A stretch of 61,115 bases of DNA from Planctomycetota bacterium (GCA_030612765.1 JAUWNG010000005.1:1-61115); one strand, 5' to 3'. Counted from the stretch's first letter, positions 10,054 to 19,363 are shown. Notes: generated by a model from the sequence alone, not told the origin. Numbers and translations are program-made.

Positions 10054-10130
10054 AGAGCATTGCCTCTTGTGATATCTGCCCAAACCGCTAGGATTGAATG
10101 GATAATAACCTGCCTACAGTGTAGTAGAAT

Positions 10131-11240
10131 ATGGATTTTGCGTCAACCGTTTTGGTCCATCGACACGTGTCATCGGAAGATTGGCGATCCGCCGGACTTT
10201 TGTATCACAGCCTCAAGTTCTTTCACCAGAAGAAGTTTGGCGAAAGGGTTTGGAAGGTAAGCGTCGATGCCGGCTGCACATGTCCAAACCGGGACGGCAC
10301 GCTGGCCACTTGTGGATGTGTATTTTGCGACCCGGAAAGCTTCAGCCCGAGTCGGCGACAAAATCTCTCCTCGCCCTCTGGGAGAGGGGCCGGGGGTGAT
10401 CTTCCCTCGCCCTTTGGGAGAGGGACCGGGGGTGATCTTCCCTCGCCCTTTGGGAGAGGGGCCGGGGGTGAGGGCGTAGAAGGTCGTTCATCGTTGCCCT
10501 TTCCAATCGCCGATCAGATAGAAGCTGGAATCCGCCGTTTGAGTAGCCGAAATCGGGCACAAAAGTACCTCGCCTACTTTCAGCCGGCCACGAACACCTA
10601 CGGACCGATCGATCGGCTTCGGCAGGCTTTCCAGGAAGCGCTATCGCACCCCGAGGTGGTCGGCCTGGCAATTGGCACCCGCCCCGATTGCGTGGGCGAG
10701 GACATTTTGGATATGCTCGAGGAACTTGCCGGACGGACCTGGTTGGTCGTCGAGTACGGCTTGCAGACGATCCACGACCGGACGCTCGATCTGCTCGGAC
10801 GCGGACACCACTTCGACGCCTTCATCGACGCCTACCAGCGGAGCCGGCGTCGGGGACTGAACGTCGGAGTCCACGTGATTCTCGGGCTGCCGGGCGAGTC
10901 GCGCGACGACATGCTGGCCACCGCCCGGACCTTGGCGAAACTCGACATCCATTCGATCAAACCGCACAACTTGTATGCTGTCCGGAACACAGTTCTGGCC
11001 GATTGGGTAGCCGCCGACCGGATACGACTCCCCGAGTTGCACGAGTATGTTGGATATCTGGTCGATTTCCTGGAGCAATTGCCCGGCCAAATCGTCGTCG
11101 AACGTCTCTGCGGCGATGCACCGCCGCGGTATCTCGTTGGACCCGAGTGGTGTCTGGACAAAGCGGCGGTCCATCGGGCGGTGGAGGCGGAGTTCCGCCG
11201 CCGCGGCACCCGGCAGGGGGCATTAGTGGGTAGTGGGTAG
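10131..11240 (+). CDS. TIGR01212-family radical SAM protein (YhcC-like)
   Basis: 369 residues. The 4Fe-4S cluster motif is in GCTCPNRDGTLATCGCVFC (about residues 48-66), followed by the family's YFQPATNTYGP and GLAIGTRPDCV. The function of the family is not settled; it is a predicted radical SAM tRNA or small-molecule enzyme. Between the cysteine motif and the barrel lies an in-frame insertion made of a triplicated 36-bp repeat (10369-10475), encoding 12-residue units such as LPSPFGRGTGGD. The last residues (LVGSG) and the stop come from the heptamer array that begins at 11225. Confidence 0.88.
   Translation: MDFASTVLVHRHVSSEDWRSAGLLYHSLKFFHQKKFGERVWKVSVDAGCTCPNRDGTLATCGCVFCDPESFSPSRRQNLSSPSGRGAGGDLPSPFGRGTGGDLPSPFGRGAGGEGVEGRSSLPFPIADQIEAGIRRLSSRNRAQKYLAYFQPATNTYGPIDRLRQAFQEALSHPEVVGLAIGTRPDCVGEDILDMLEELAGRTWLVVEYGLQTIHDRTLDLLGRGHHFDAFIDAYQRSRRRGLNVGVHVILGLPGESRDDMLATARTLAKLDIHSIKPHNLYAVRNTVLADWVAADRIRLPELHEYVGYLVDFLEQLPGQIVVERLCGDAPPRYLVGPEWCLDKAAVHRAVEAEFRRRGTRQGALVGSG
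10369..10475. repeat. GGGAGAGGGGCCGGGGGTGA repeat, three tandem 36-bp copies inside a gene
   Basis: Three units, each with CCCTCGCCCT, then GGGAGAGGG, then CCGGGGGTGA. The period is 36 bases, so the reading frame is kept through all three. Related single copies occur at 11955-11995, 20577-20618, 40524-40562 and 56965-57003. Confidence 0.9.
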
Positions 11241-11312
11241 TGGGTAGTGGGTAGTGGATAGTGGATAGTGGGTAGTGGATAGTGGATAGTGGATAGTGGG
11301 TAGTGGGTAGTG
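11225..11312. repeat. Heptamer tandem array, second locus
   Basis: About twelve GTGGGTA/GTGGATA units, the reverse complement of the array at 5968-6050. It supplies the end of the radical SAM gene and is followed by GATCGGCGCG and a REP copy at 11327, the same composite order as at 5938-6050. Confidence 0.85.
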
Positions 11313-11326
11313 ATCGGCGCGAAAAT

Positions 11327-11427
11327 CCGCTTGCGGTTTCGCAGAATATCTCCGGAAAATCACATACTCCCGCTTGCGGTTTCGCAATAGATCTCGAAAA
11401 ATCGCACACTTCCGCTTGCGGCTTCGC
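11327..11427. repeat. REP-like cluster upstream of RNase P RNA, copies 6-8
   Basis: Three copies in the same orientation: 11327-11342, 11370-11385 and 11412-11427, spaced about 42 bases apart. They fill the gap between the heptamer array and rnpB. Confidence 0.8.
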
Positions 11428-11459
11428 AATTCAACACAAAGACGGTACAATTAAACGTG

Positions 11460-11918
11460 GTTTGGAGCGGACCGGACGGCCGCCGGTCTTTTACCGCGGG
11501 TCGCCACATCGGCCCATTATGCGGCAAAAGGTCGGAGGAAAGTCCGGGCTCCGTAGGACAAGGTGGTGGGTAACGCCCACCGGCCGAAAGGCTAGGGAAA
11601 GTGCAACAGAAAGCAGACCGCCGCGCGAACCTTTTGGCCCGCGCGGTAAGGGTGAAACGGTGAGGTAAGAGCTCACCAGCAGGCCGGGTGACCGGCTTGG
11701 CTAGGCAAACCCCACCTGGAGCAAGATCAAGCAGGAAGAAGCGGATCGCGGCCGGACGATTCAGTTCGCCCGGCCGTTCCCGCGGGCTGGTCCGGCCCGC
11801 TATCGACTTCCGGGTAGATCGCTTGAGGGGCCGAGCAATCGTCCTCCTAGAGAAATGACCGTCGCCATCGCCATTGCGGCGGTGGCACAGAACCCGGCTT
11901 ACAGGTCCGCTCCGAACC
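11460..11918 (+). ncRNA. rnpB: RNase P RNA, bacterial type A
   Basis: The universally conserved regions are present in order: GGAGGAAAGTCCGGGCTCC near 11534 (CR I), GAAAGTGCAACAGAAAG near 11595, GTGAAACGGTGAGGTAAGAG, CACCAGCAGG, and the 3' block AATGACC ... ACAGAACCCGGCTTACAG (CR V) near 11885-11905. The ends were set by P1 pairing of GTTTGGAGCGGA (11460-11471) with TCCGCTCCGAAC (11906-11917). Catalyses tRNA 5' processing. The overall length fits type A. Confidence 0.95.
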
Positions 11919-11933
11919 CTATTATACGTTTTT

Positions 11934-12053
11934 GGGTGGCACGTCCAAAAATTACTCCCCTCTACCGCTTGCGGGAGAGGGGCAGGGGGTGAGGGCACTC
12001 GGCATCGATAACACGGAGTAATTTTTGGACGTCTGCTCAGGGACGTGCCACCC
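11934..12053. repeat. Nested inverted-repeat element downstream of rnpB
   Basis: The outer arms GGGTGGCACGTCC (11934) and GGACGTGCCACCC (ending 12053) and the inner arms AAAAATTACTCC and GGAGTAATTTTT enclose a copy of the GGGAGAGGGG/GGGGGTGAGGG repeat. This looks like one mobile palindrome carrying another. The remaining 12054-12264 holds no gene I can support. Confidence 0.7.
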
Positions 12054-12264
12054 TCCGTCGGCAGGTAAGATAAGTCGGGGCGACTGGACGCCAATTAAAC
12101 TTTTTCTACGGGGCGCGGCGGCCATTGAACTGCATGTTCGGCGGCTCATTATCACGTTCTTGCAATACGTTGCATAAGAGTGGCCAATGTTCCTTCGGGC
12201 GAATCGGTAGGCCGGAGCAATGTGTTGCTCAGTGTTATGGCGGAGCTGGTCGCAGGAGGACACA

Positions 12265-14376
12265 CTACGAATCCCGATCCTGGTCCGAAGATTCCGCCAA
12301 TCTCAATTTGGCCTGTGCGCTATCCATGCTCTCCACGATTAAACCTTTGATGAGATTGCCATTTGCATCACACAGCGGGTCAATGATAACTCCGAGACCG
12401 TCTGACTCGCATCGGCTAACAAAACGATCAAAGGCATTATCATCATCAATTAGCTGCAAAAGGCAGTTTCCGAGTTCTAGCCCCGACTTCTTCCAGTTGT
12501 CCAGATACGCTGCCACCCCTAGCGGATTGGACAACAGCAACACAACACCCCCCATAGTGACGGTACGCTCGGATTCCTCATCAATGAGATAACACACTGG
12601 TGCATACCATTCGTTGCCCTTGCCATATTGCTCTTCGGCAACTGCCGAGTACCTCGCCACTTCTGCACTTACGCACTCAATGCATTCTTCGTCAGCGTCC
12701 TTTGTCGCAAGTACCAGAGAATACACTCCGAAAGTGAACTTCGACGATGTATAGCAGAGGGGGTCGTTCGCGGCCTTTTGGCGACGAAACCATTCATTCA
12801 TTTGGCCCGCCTTGTATTCGGCCTCGGCTTTACTCATGCGGTCGATTTTCGCTCTGGCTGTTACGTAGCGAGTCGTGCCATCACTTAGGCGAACATTGAC
12901 ACAATACGAATACTGCTCTCTGTCAGCATTCTCCACGTTATGTACGAGTCGCACCGGAATTCCACGTTTCTCCATTTCTTCCAATGCACTTCGCAGCCCG
13001 AATTGTCCATTTCTAATTTTCTGCGCCCAAAGCCGCACATCGAACCTAGCAAGGAAGGGCTGAATCATCTCGCCACGCACTTCGCAAACACCAACGACTC
13101 TGTCCGTCGCTCGAATGCATTGAAGGTGACATAGTCCAACGACGTGGCCCAATCCTTCTTCATCCACTTCAAGCAGTTCTGCTTTGGCCTCATTGACGAT
13201 GCTACCGCAGTGAATGCAATCCATAGGTCGGTTGCGTGCCGCTAGCTTCTTCTCGCACAACTGCCCGTGGGCCAGCGCGGCGGGCGACTCATTCGGGTCT
13301 GAAACAAAGTTGCTGGCCACAATCGCAATCTTTCCTTGCTTGAACTGCGATTCGTTCCTTTCTAGGAACCTTTCCACACCCAAGCTGGTAGCTGATCGGC
13401 AATATACACGTTGTGGCGACTCCCATTTCGGGACGTGAATAAACCCGTCCTTAAACTGAAACCGGCATGTTCCGTCTTCCGCGAATCTAGCCATTTCAAC
13501 GATCATGAAGTCAAATTCCGGTGCGAGCGAATCAATAAGCACGACCTCCTTCCCGGCCATCCAATGGCCCTGTTCTGAAAAGACCAATCTGCCCAATGAC
13601 TCGTCTCTTCCGCTGTCCGGCTGATCCAATGGAACGGTGAAGGGATTCAGCAGACCGTCAATGATTCCAACGCCTACGACCGCGCGTGTGGAGGCATAGG
13701 TCAATGAATTTGCAATCAGCAGTGACCACAGAAGCGTCGTACTAATGGATACTTTCGTCGCCAGGAATAGTAGAGACGCTTTCTCAAGAGGCTGGCCGGC
13801 CGACACGTCGAGACACTCCACGTACACATGAAGGGCAAAATCTCGGAAGTCGTCAACATTTGCCACATGCCCAGTTTCCTCAAGGATAATGCGGTCAAAC
13901 AGTGCGCGTAACCTGCTGAGTGTATCAGTCTCGCTTGCATTGAACGGGACCGTCGCATATTGATCTGGACTCTCGCGGACTGCATTAGTGATTCGCTTTA
14001 GGTCATTCGTGACCTTCCGGGAAGAATCCGATGACGTTACCAGTAGGTACTCCTGTTGACCCGATTGGCGCAAGAGAGACTGCCGAACAAACTGACTGAT
14101 TGCTCCGCCAAACTCCGAGTCCACCGTTTCGGACAGGGAGACCTTACGTTTCACTTGCAGGAATAACCGAACCCCATTGCGACACGTCAGGCGAATATCG
14201 TCGATTTCGTCCTTTGTCTCAAAGGCGACCTCCTCGATAATGAGTGGTCCTGCTGGCCCAACAAATTCTGCTACGTCGAACCGTAGCCACATTGACGTGA
14301 GAAAGAATGCGGCAACACGCTGCTGGAACTCCACCCCCGCGTTTGTTGCCTTGCCACCGCCCGTGCTTGTGCTCAT
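12265..14376 (-). CDS. Putative PD-(D/E)XK dsDNA nuclease of a two-gene defence-like operon
   Basis: 703 residues. The N-terminus GVEFQQRVAAFFLTSMW with IDDIRLTC (about residue 57) and LFLQVKRK (about 71-78) fits the D...QxK nuclease core seen in DUF4297/Cap4-type dsDNA endonuclease domains. About residues 383-420 hold DCIHCGS and GLCHLQC, a probable zinc or HNH-like knuckle. The long middle and C-terminal parts I do not recognise. It starts three bases after the stop of the MauJ-like gene, so the two form one operon. Base composition is visibly more AT-rich than flanking genes. The nuclease call is by motif only. Confidence 0.6.
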   Translation of the reverse strand: MSTSTGGGKATNAGVEFQQRVAAFFLTSMWLRFDVAEFVGPAGPLIIEEVAFETKDEIDDIRLTCRNGVRLFLQVKRKVSLSETVDSEFGGAISQFVRQSLLRQSGQQEYLLVTSSDSSRKVTNDLKRITNAVRESPDQYATVPFNASETDTLSRLRALFDRIILEETGHVANVDDFRDFALHVYVECLDVSAGQPLEKASLLFLATKVSISTTLLWSLLIANSLTYASTRAVVGVGIIDGLLNPFTVPLDQPDSGRDESLGRLVFSEQGHWMAGKEVVLIDSLAPEFDFMIVEMARFAEDGTCRFQFKDGFIHVPKWESPQRVYCRSATSLGVERFLERNESQFKQGKIAIVASNFVSDPNESPAALAHGQLCEKKLAARNRPMDCIHCGSIVNEAKAELLEVDEEGLGHVVGLCHLQCIRATDRVVGVCEVRGEMIQPFLARFDVRLWAQKIRNGQFGLRSALEEMEKRGIPVRLVHNVENADREQYSYCVNVRLSDGTTRYVTARAKIDRMSKAEAEYKAGQMNEWFRRQKAANDPLCYTSSKFTFGVYSLVLATKDADEECIECVSAEVARYSAVAEEQYGKGNEWYAPVCYLIDEESERTVTMGGVVLLLSNPLGVAAYLDNWKKSGLELGNCLLQLIDDDNAFDRFVSRCESDGLGVIIDPLCDANGNLIKGLIVESMDSAQAKLRLAESSDQDRDS

Positions 14377-14379
14377 TAT

Positions 14380-15123
14380 CTATGCCCCACGGAAGGCGCG
14401 TTTGGACTTGATGCCGAACTCACGCTCTATGGCGACCCGTGCAAGTTCGCGGATTACTGGCAGGTCTTCACGAAGGCGAATGAGGTCGGCAGGATCATCT
14501 GGGTTTACCACGGTATTCTGATCGTAGGCGTGTGCGACAGCGCATCTACCGGACCTGTACAGATACGTTGCTACGTCTGGTTCGGTGCTCTTTAGGACGG
14601 CAATTCGCTTGTTTGCATCCCTATCAGCAACATATTGCAGGTGGTCCTTGATCCACTGAATCTGTGCCGAGCTTTTGTCGCAGATGATATTGATAACCTT
14701 GAAGAACCCCAGCACCTTATACGGGATTAAGTTGACAGACAATCCCTCACGGTACAGCGCGAGCGCTAACTTTGCTTTTGGGCTTGGTGGATCGGGCAGG
14801 TAAGAGAAAGTTCCGTTGAACACACAACCCTTCGGCCCCTTGCCCATAGCCAACGGTGCCGTACACCAATTGCCAAACGTCGGTACGACTCCGTATTGCT
14901 CCGCCCACGCAAGCGAACTGAGAAACTCAAGCACCAGTTTGTGGGCATCATCACGGGTAAAACCCGTAGACGTTTCCACGCGGAGCATACGCGACAAATC
15001 ATCCGTTTCCGGCAGAAGCTGGAACTTCTGCCCGTGAAAGTCAATGACCACTTCTTGCGATGGCCACGGAATGTCGGCGTCGATGCCGGTGGTGTAATAT
15101 CCTTTGTCGGGGAGTGTAGACAT
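14380..15123 (-). CDS. MauJ/HEPN-like protein, partner of the putative nuclease
   Basis: 247 residues from ATG 15123 (a GTG two codons earlier is possible). The C-terminal part has YRSGRCAVAHAYDQ, in which RCAVAH fits the Rx4H motif of HEPN ribonucleases, then RLREDLPVIRELARVAIE. This tail resembles proteins annotated as MauJ in databases; in none that I recall is a biochemical role proven. It comes first in the operon, with the nuclease-like gene 3 bp later. There is no methylamine pathway gene nearby, which speaks against a metabolic role. Possible effector or toxin. Confidence 0.5.
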   Translation of the reverse strand: MSTLPDKGYYTTGIDADIPWPSQEVVIDFHGQKFQLLPETDDLSRMLRVETSTGFTRDDAHKLVLEFLSSLAWAEQYGVVPTFGNWCTAPLAMGKGPKGCVFNGTFSYLPDPPSPKAKLALALYREGLSVNLIPYKVLGFFKVINIICDKSSAQIQWIKDHLQYVADRDANKRIAVLKSTEPDVATYLYRSGRCAVAHAYDQNTVVNPDDPADLIRLREDLPVIRELARVAIEREFGIKSKRAFRGA

Positions 15124-15332
15124 AGCCACAATTGTATCGGCCGGCCCGATAATGACAACAGACCACCATTGACCTCAACGTGGCCCCGACAGTGGCGGAT
15201 CAGTGGCGATATGTGGGTTGGCGGTCCTGTGTGAACCAAGGCCCCGGATACTTGTACAGCGGGGGCGGCTAGACTTGCACAGGGAAAGAATAAGCCTGTC
15301 GGAACTTTTTGTTCCAACAGGCTTTAGGATAG
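15124..15332. other. Spacer upstream of the defence-like operon
   Basis: Contains the promoter region of the two-gene operon on the minus strand. I see no convincing -35/-10 pair and no other gene. Confidence 0.4.
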
Positions 15333-15406
15333 TCGGGGCGACTGGATTCGAACCAGCGACTTCTGCGTCCCGAACGCAGCGCTCTACCAGGCTGAGCCAC
15401 GCCCCG
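15333..15406 (-). tRNA. tRNA-Pro (anticodon CGG)
   Basis: On the minus strand a full cloverleaf: acceptor CGGGGCG paired with CGCCCCG, D arm GCTCAGCCTGGTAGAGC, anticodon arm CTGCG-TTCGGGA-CGCAG, T arm with GGTTCGAATCC. The loop centre CGG reads CCG codons. CCA is not encoded. Confidence 0.95.
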
Positions 15407-15435
15407 TGTTGTTCCAAGCAGACACTTAACATACC

Positions 15436-15551
15436 GTTGAAAAAGGGTGCCACTGCTGGCTTGCCCAGCAGTGTGGGGAGAAACACCCGGGAAAACACTG
15501 CTGGACAAGCCAGCAGTGGCACCCAAAATTCCCAAAACCAACTTTTTCAAC
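15436..15551. repeat. 116-bp-family palindromic element, copy 2
   Basis: Complete copy bounded by GTTGAAAAAG and CTTTTTCAAC with the internal arms GTGCCACTGCTGGCTTGCCC and GACAAGCCAGCAGTGGCAC. It lies in inverted orientation relative to the copies at 9450 and 31704. Confidence 0.9.
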
Positions 15552-15612
15552 AGGCTGTTAACATACCTGACCCCAAGCCGCCGGTCAACCGCACCTCGCG
15601 GTTTGGCAGCGG

Positions 15613-16071
15613 CTATTTTTTCCCCTGCCGCCGTTGCTGCTGAAAGAAACGGCTGAGTATCTCTCCGCAGGGGGCCGCCAACACGCCGGCGATTGTTTCG
15701 ACGCGATGGTTCAGCCGAGGGTCGTTCAACATTTGGTAGAGCGAATCCACCGCCCCAGCCTTGGGATCGGCCGCGCCATAGACGACCGTCGGGAGGCGGG
15801 CCTGGACAATCGCCCCGGCGCACATCGGACAAGGCTCGAGCGTGACGTAGAGTGTGCAGCCGTCCAGCCGCCACGAGCGAAGCGACTCGGCCGCCTGGGT
15901 GATGGCGATCATTTCGGCGTGGGCCGTCGGGTCGCGGAGCCGTTCCCGCTGGTTGTGTGCCCGGGCGATCAACCGGCCATCGTGGACGATCGCCGCGCCG
16001 ACGGGGACTTCTTCCTCTTGCAGGGCCTGTTGGGCCTCCTCCAAGGCGATCCGCATGAAATGTTCGTGCAT
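15613..16071 (-). CDS. tadA: tRNA adenosine(34) deaminase TadA
   Basis: 152 residues. The zinc deaminase motifs HAEM (about residue 52) and PCPMCAGA (about 80-87) are complete. TadA makes inosine at the wobble position of tRNA-Arg(ACG) and is essential in most bacteria. The N-terminus [15 protein letters not shown] is the standard start. A palindromic repeat lies upstream and another element downstream. Confidence 0.93.
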   Translation of the reverse strand: MHEHFMRIALEEAQQALQEEEVPVGAAIVHDGRLIARAHNQRERLRDPTAHAEMIAITQAAESLRSWRLDGCTLYVTLEPCPMCAGAIVQARLPTVVYGAADPKAGAVDSLYQMLNDPRLNHRVETIAGVLAAPCGEILSRFFQQQRRQGKK

Positions 16072-16110
16072 CGTTCGGGTCGCGGGTTTATGGAGCGTGT
16101 ATTGTGAAAT

Positions 16111-16179
16111 GTGGCACAGCCGCCCTCGGCTGTGTGGAAAGCATGATTCTCGGACACAGCCGAGGGCGGCTGTGCCACA
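16111..16179. repeat. GTGGCACAGCCGCCCTCGGC palindrome, copy 1
   Basis: GTGGCACAGCCGCCCTCGGC and its inverted arm GCCGAGGGCGGCTGTGCCAC are separated by about 29 bases. It lies between tadA and the TIGR03790 gene. A second copy lies between the two oxidoreductase genes at 29850-29919. Confidence 0.85.
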
Positions 16180-16199
16180 TTTTGATTTCTAAAACGGCT

Positions 16200-18083
16200 T
16201 TATAGGGTGAACTCCAGCGGCTCGGCCGCAACGTTGGTCCGCACTCCGCCGCCGCCAAATCCCACTACTCGCAGCCGCACAGGTCCGGCCCCAAGTGTAT
16301 CGGGGGGAATCTCGATTCGGCCTTTGGCGCCGGCCAACTTGCCCACCACTCGGCTGCCGTGAAGCACGATAACGCCGATCGAGTTGGTCGAGCGAACGGA
16401 GATAGCGATCGGTTTGTCGGGGCTTGGAGGCTCCTTTGTGGATAGTGTCGCCTTGATCGCCCGGCGGTGGTTTGCCAGCCGGATGGGAATGATCAGCCGG
16501 CCTTGCGATTCGATCGGCGGCGGTCCGACGGCCACCACTCGAAGCTGGTGATATCCGTCGGCAAGATTCTTGGTGTTCAGCGTAAGAATTCCGCCCGGAT
16601 GGCACTTGCCCATGCGCCGGCCGTCGACGAACAACTCGAATCGCTCGACCGCCGTCTCGTCGGGCAACGTAGCCGTCGGTTTGATTCTGAGTCGGCCGCT
16701 CACTCTTGCTCCCGGCTTGACGCCCTCGACCGAAACTTGCGGAATCGCCGCCCAAGGCCGGCAGAGCGGATCGCCCACGATCAGCAATTGGTACGGGCTG
16801 GAAACCGACTGATAGAATGCCTCGGCCAACGTGCAACCTCGGGCGTAATGCACTTGGACCATCGGCGAGGGGAACTTTTGGGCAATAGCGTACGGTTCCG
16901 TGACGGTCCCGCTGGCGCCGGCCGCTCCGTAACGAAGGAACTCGGAGAGCGGCGTCTGGCCGGCTTTTTCGCGCATCACGCCGCCGAAGCTGGTAAAGTG
17001 TTCGCAGATCGCCCCGGGCAGGATCGTGCTGCCGGACGCCTTCCAGTCGAAGCCGGCCGTGCCCATCACGACCCCTTGCACGTCGTCCTTCTTCAGCGGG
17101 ACGGTGCCTTTGATAATTTCGGCGGCCACGCCAAGCTCCTTCAACTCGCTCACCGCCGAGGGAAACAGTCCGTGGCGGACTTTCGAGCGGATGTTGCCGT
17201 TCTCGACGAAGTAGATCGTTCCTTTTGGACGGGTTCCGTCGGCCTCCGCGCTTCGCCGGAGATAGTGGAGCACTTCATCGACCGAATTGCCGCGCCCGGC
17301 CGTCACGCCGAGCATCGTCGAAAGAAAGTAGCGTTGCCCTCCGGAACGGACGACTTCTCCTTGCCGATTGAACGGCCGGTTGGAGCGGAAGCCGATGGTC
17401 GGCGAGTCGCTTTGCGCGGTTGCCGGCCGGCGCATGTAGCGATTGCTCCGCGGATAGAAATATGCCGGGACGCCCGCCAGCACCGGCTGCCAGAGGTAGG
17501 TCAGCCCGTTGAGCGAGCCGACCGGCGTGAGTTGCTTGGGCCACTCGGGCTTGGGCGGCGGTTTCTTTTCGTCTTGCTTGTCTTCTGTTTTTTCCGACTC
17601 TTCTTTGTCGGGAGGCGGCGCCGCCTGTTTCATCTCTTCGGCAAACTTGCGGATATCGCTCTTCAGTGAGATGCCCCAAGGGAAATCGCTGGAGTAGATC
17701 ACGTAGTCTATCTGGTCGGCCAAACGTTGATCTTTGATCGCCTGGAGCACGGGCAGAAGAATCCGCTGGCGGAAGGCATCGACGTTGGCCGTCTGGTTTT
17801 TCGTGTCCCAGGGGATAAACAGTATGTTTTCGGCCGGGATATTCCGCAGTTTGGCGTAATGGTTGGCGATGGTCAGCGAGGCGAGGCTGTTTGGATTGAC
17901 CACCAGCAGCACGTTTTCCGGCCCTCCGCCCGCCGCGGCGAACGTCGTCCAGCCGACGGCGCACAAGGTGGCGAAAATGAAGAGCGCTCGTTTAGCCGGC
18001 GTGCTTGTACGCCGTTTCGCGTGGCGGGGAAGAACTGACATTGCCGTTATCATATCCAATCCGCCAACCGTGGACCAGGGCAT
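16200..18083 (-). CDS. TIGR03790-family secreted protein
   Basis: 627 residues (start could be the inner Met at 18053 or 18041). A signal peptide or membrane anchor is seen at RALFIFATLCAVGWTTFAAA, then GGPENVLLVVNPNSLASLTIANHYAKLR typical of TIGR03790. An acidic/Lys-rich low-complexity insert (about residues 180-205, KEESEKTEDKQDEK) precedes the second half. The C-terminal half has Ig-like segments (FELFVDGRRMG). The function of the family is unknown; it is common in planctomycetes and some other phyla. Confidence 0.8.
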   Translation of the reverse strand: MPWSTVGGLDMITAMSVLPRHAKRRTSTPAKRALFIFATLCAVGWTTFAAAGGGPENVLLVVNPNSLASLTIANHYAKLRNIPAENILFIPWDTKNQTANVDAFRQRILLPVLQAIKDQRLADQIDYVIYSSDFPWGISLKSDIRKFAEEMKQAAPPPDKEESEKTEDKQDEKKPPPKPEWPKQLTPVGSLNGLTYLWQPVLAGVPAYFYPRSNRYMRRPATAQSDSPTIGFRSNRPFNRQGEVVRSGGQRYFLSTMLGVTAGRGNSVDEVLHYLRRSAEADGTRPKGTIYFVENGNIRSKVRHGLFPSAVSELKELGVAAEIIKGTVPLKKDDVQGVVMGTAGFDWKASGSTILPGAICEHFTSFGGVMREKAGQTPLSEFLRYGAAGASGTVTEPYAIAQKFPSPMVQVHYARGCTLAEAFYQSVSSPYQLLIVGDPLCRPWAAIPQVSVEGVKPGARVSGRLRIKPTATLPDETAVERFELFVDGRRMGKCHPGGILTLNTKNLADGYHQLRVVAVGPPPIESQGRLIIPIRLANHRRAIKATLSTKEPPSPDKPIAISVRSTNSIGVIVLHGSRVVGKLAGAKGRIEIPPDTLGAGPVRLRVVGFGGGGVRTNVAAEPLEFTL

Positions 18084-18160
18084 GACGAATTTGGATTAGC
18101 TACTATTGCATGGATTCGTTTGCTTATCACTCTGATTGGCACGCGCTGGGTGGCTTGTCT

Positions 18161-19363
18161 TTACCTCAGCATCCGCCCTTCCAGCGGCGTGACGTGCCGG
18201 GCCATGACGTGGCTGGCGCGCTGCTCGGGCATGTAGCCGCGGGTGCCGTTCACCCCAACCTGTTGGCCGAGGTAATCGTGCAGGTTCACTCCCGGCGCGG
18301 GCGTGACATAGCACAGCACTTCGTTCGACCGACTCATCAACGCGTAGCGCGGCGCGCCCAGCTTCGGCGATTCTACCCGCGTCAGCCGGCCCACGCCGTC
18401 GAAACGTCCATCGGTCTCAACCAGCGCCCGCGAATCCTTGCCGTATTCATCTTTCGGCCGCAGCCCGGCCCAAATCCGGCTCTCGCGGTCGGTCCGATCG
18501 CGCATCGCAAACACGGCGTCCTGTCGTTGTTTGATGTCGTCGAAGCGGGCGATCCGGTTGGCCAGCAGCCGGGCGCGGCCACGCTCGACCGCCGTCCGAG
18601 ACTGGTCCAACAACATGTTCGTCCGTTCCCTCAAATCGCCGAACGTCCAGACGGTCGGCTCCTCGATGACCATTACCGATAGCTCCAACTCGATGCGTTC
18701 GAGTTCCGTCTTGAACTCCTCGGGCGAGAGCGACCGCGGCCGGGCCGATCTGGTCTGCAACGATTCGCGGCCCGGGCGCGTGAAATCGGCGTCTCGGCGT
18801 TCCCGCTGCTCGGCAGCCGGACCGGCGGAGGGACGTTCCGCCTTGTCGCGCCCGACGCGGTTGCGCCGGATGCCGTCGTGGGGATACTCGGCGTCGAGAT
18901 ATTTGCCCGATACCCAGCGAAACTCACCCGAGGGGGGAGCGATTTTGAACCATGTTTCACCGTCGCGCGGTTCTTCAATAATCTCGACCACTTCGCCCTT
19001 CTGCAGCCGCACCTGGATCACGTCCCGGATGTCGCTGAAGCGGCTTCCAACCCGCGCCGACACGCCGTCGTCGGTAACCACGGCCAGATTGTCGCCGGTC
19101 GGATGTAGGAATCGGCCGGAAACCCAAGTGAAACTCCTTTTGACGGGTCGAATTGCGCACCATCCGCCGGGGTCGTGGCGATAGACCTCGACCGCCCGGC
19201 CCCGTTTGAGTTTGTCGGTTGGATAGTAGTTTTGCCCCGGCCCGCTACGGACGTATACGTCCTCGGCGGTCACGAACGCCCTGTAGGGAAGCGTCTGTTC
19301 CCCAACGGCTTGGGTTACGAGCAGGGCTTGAGAACACAGAAAAGCGGCGACGAGCGGATGCAT
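18161..19363 (-). CDS. Exported protein with two bacterial SH3 domains
   Basis: 400 residues from MHPLVAAFLCSQALLVTQAV, a signal peptide. Two SH3b-like repeats follow: VTAEDVYVRSGPGQNYYPTD...WCAIRP and a second with VGSRFSDIRDVIQVRLQKGE...WFKIAPP. Each carries the VRxGPG or equivalent and a WxKI-like strand. The remainder is helical and charged with an unknown role. Such domains usually bind cell-wall peptides. The longer frame upstream was rejected because it lacks a signal sequence and overlaps the murD leader. It ends facing the TIGR03790 gene on the same strand. Confidence 0.8.
   Translation of the reverse strand: MHPLVAAFLCSQALLVTQAVGEQTLPYRAFVTAEDVYVRSGPGQNYYPTDKLKRGRAVEVYRHDPGGWCAIRPVKRSFTWVSGRFLHPTGDNLAVVTDDGVSARVGSRFSDIRDVIQVRLQKGEVVEIIEEPRDGETWFKIAPPSGEFRWVSGKYLDAEYPHDGIRRNRVGRDKAERPSAGPAAEQRERRDADFTRPGRESLQTRSARPRSLSPEEFKTELERIELELSVMVIEEPTVWTFGDLRERTNMLLDQSRTAVERGRARLLANRIARFDDIKQRQDAVFAMRDRTDRESRIWAGLRPKDEYGKDSRALVETDGRFDGVGRLTRVESPKLGAPRYALMSRSNEVLCYVTPAPGVNLHDYLGQQVGVNGTRGYMPEQRASHVMARHVTPLEGRMLR

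Noticed and set aside
11303-11668. Plus-strand frame with repeated ACGFAI segments before rnpB
   Set aside because: It is a translation of REP copies and of the RNase P RNA gene.
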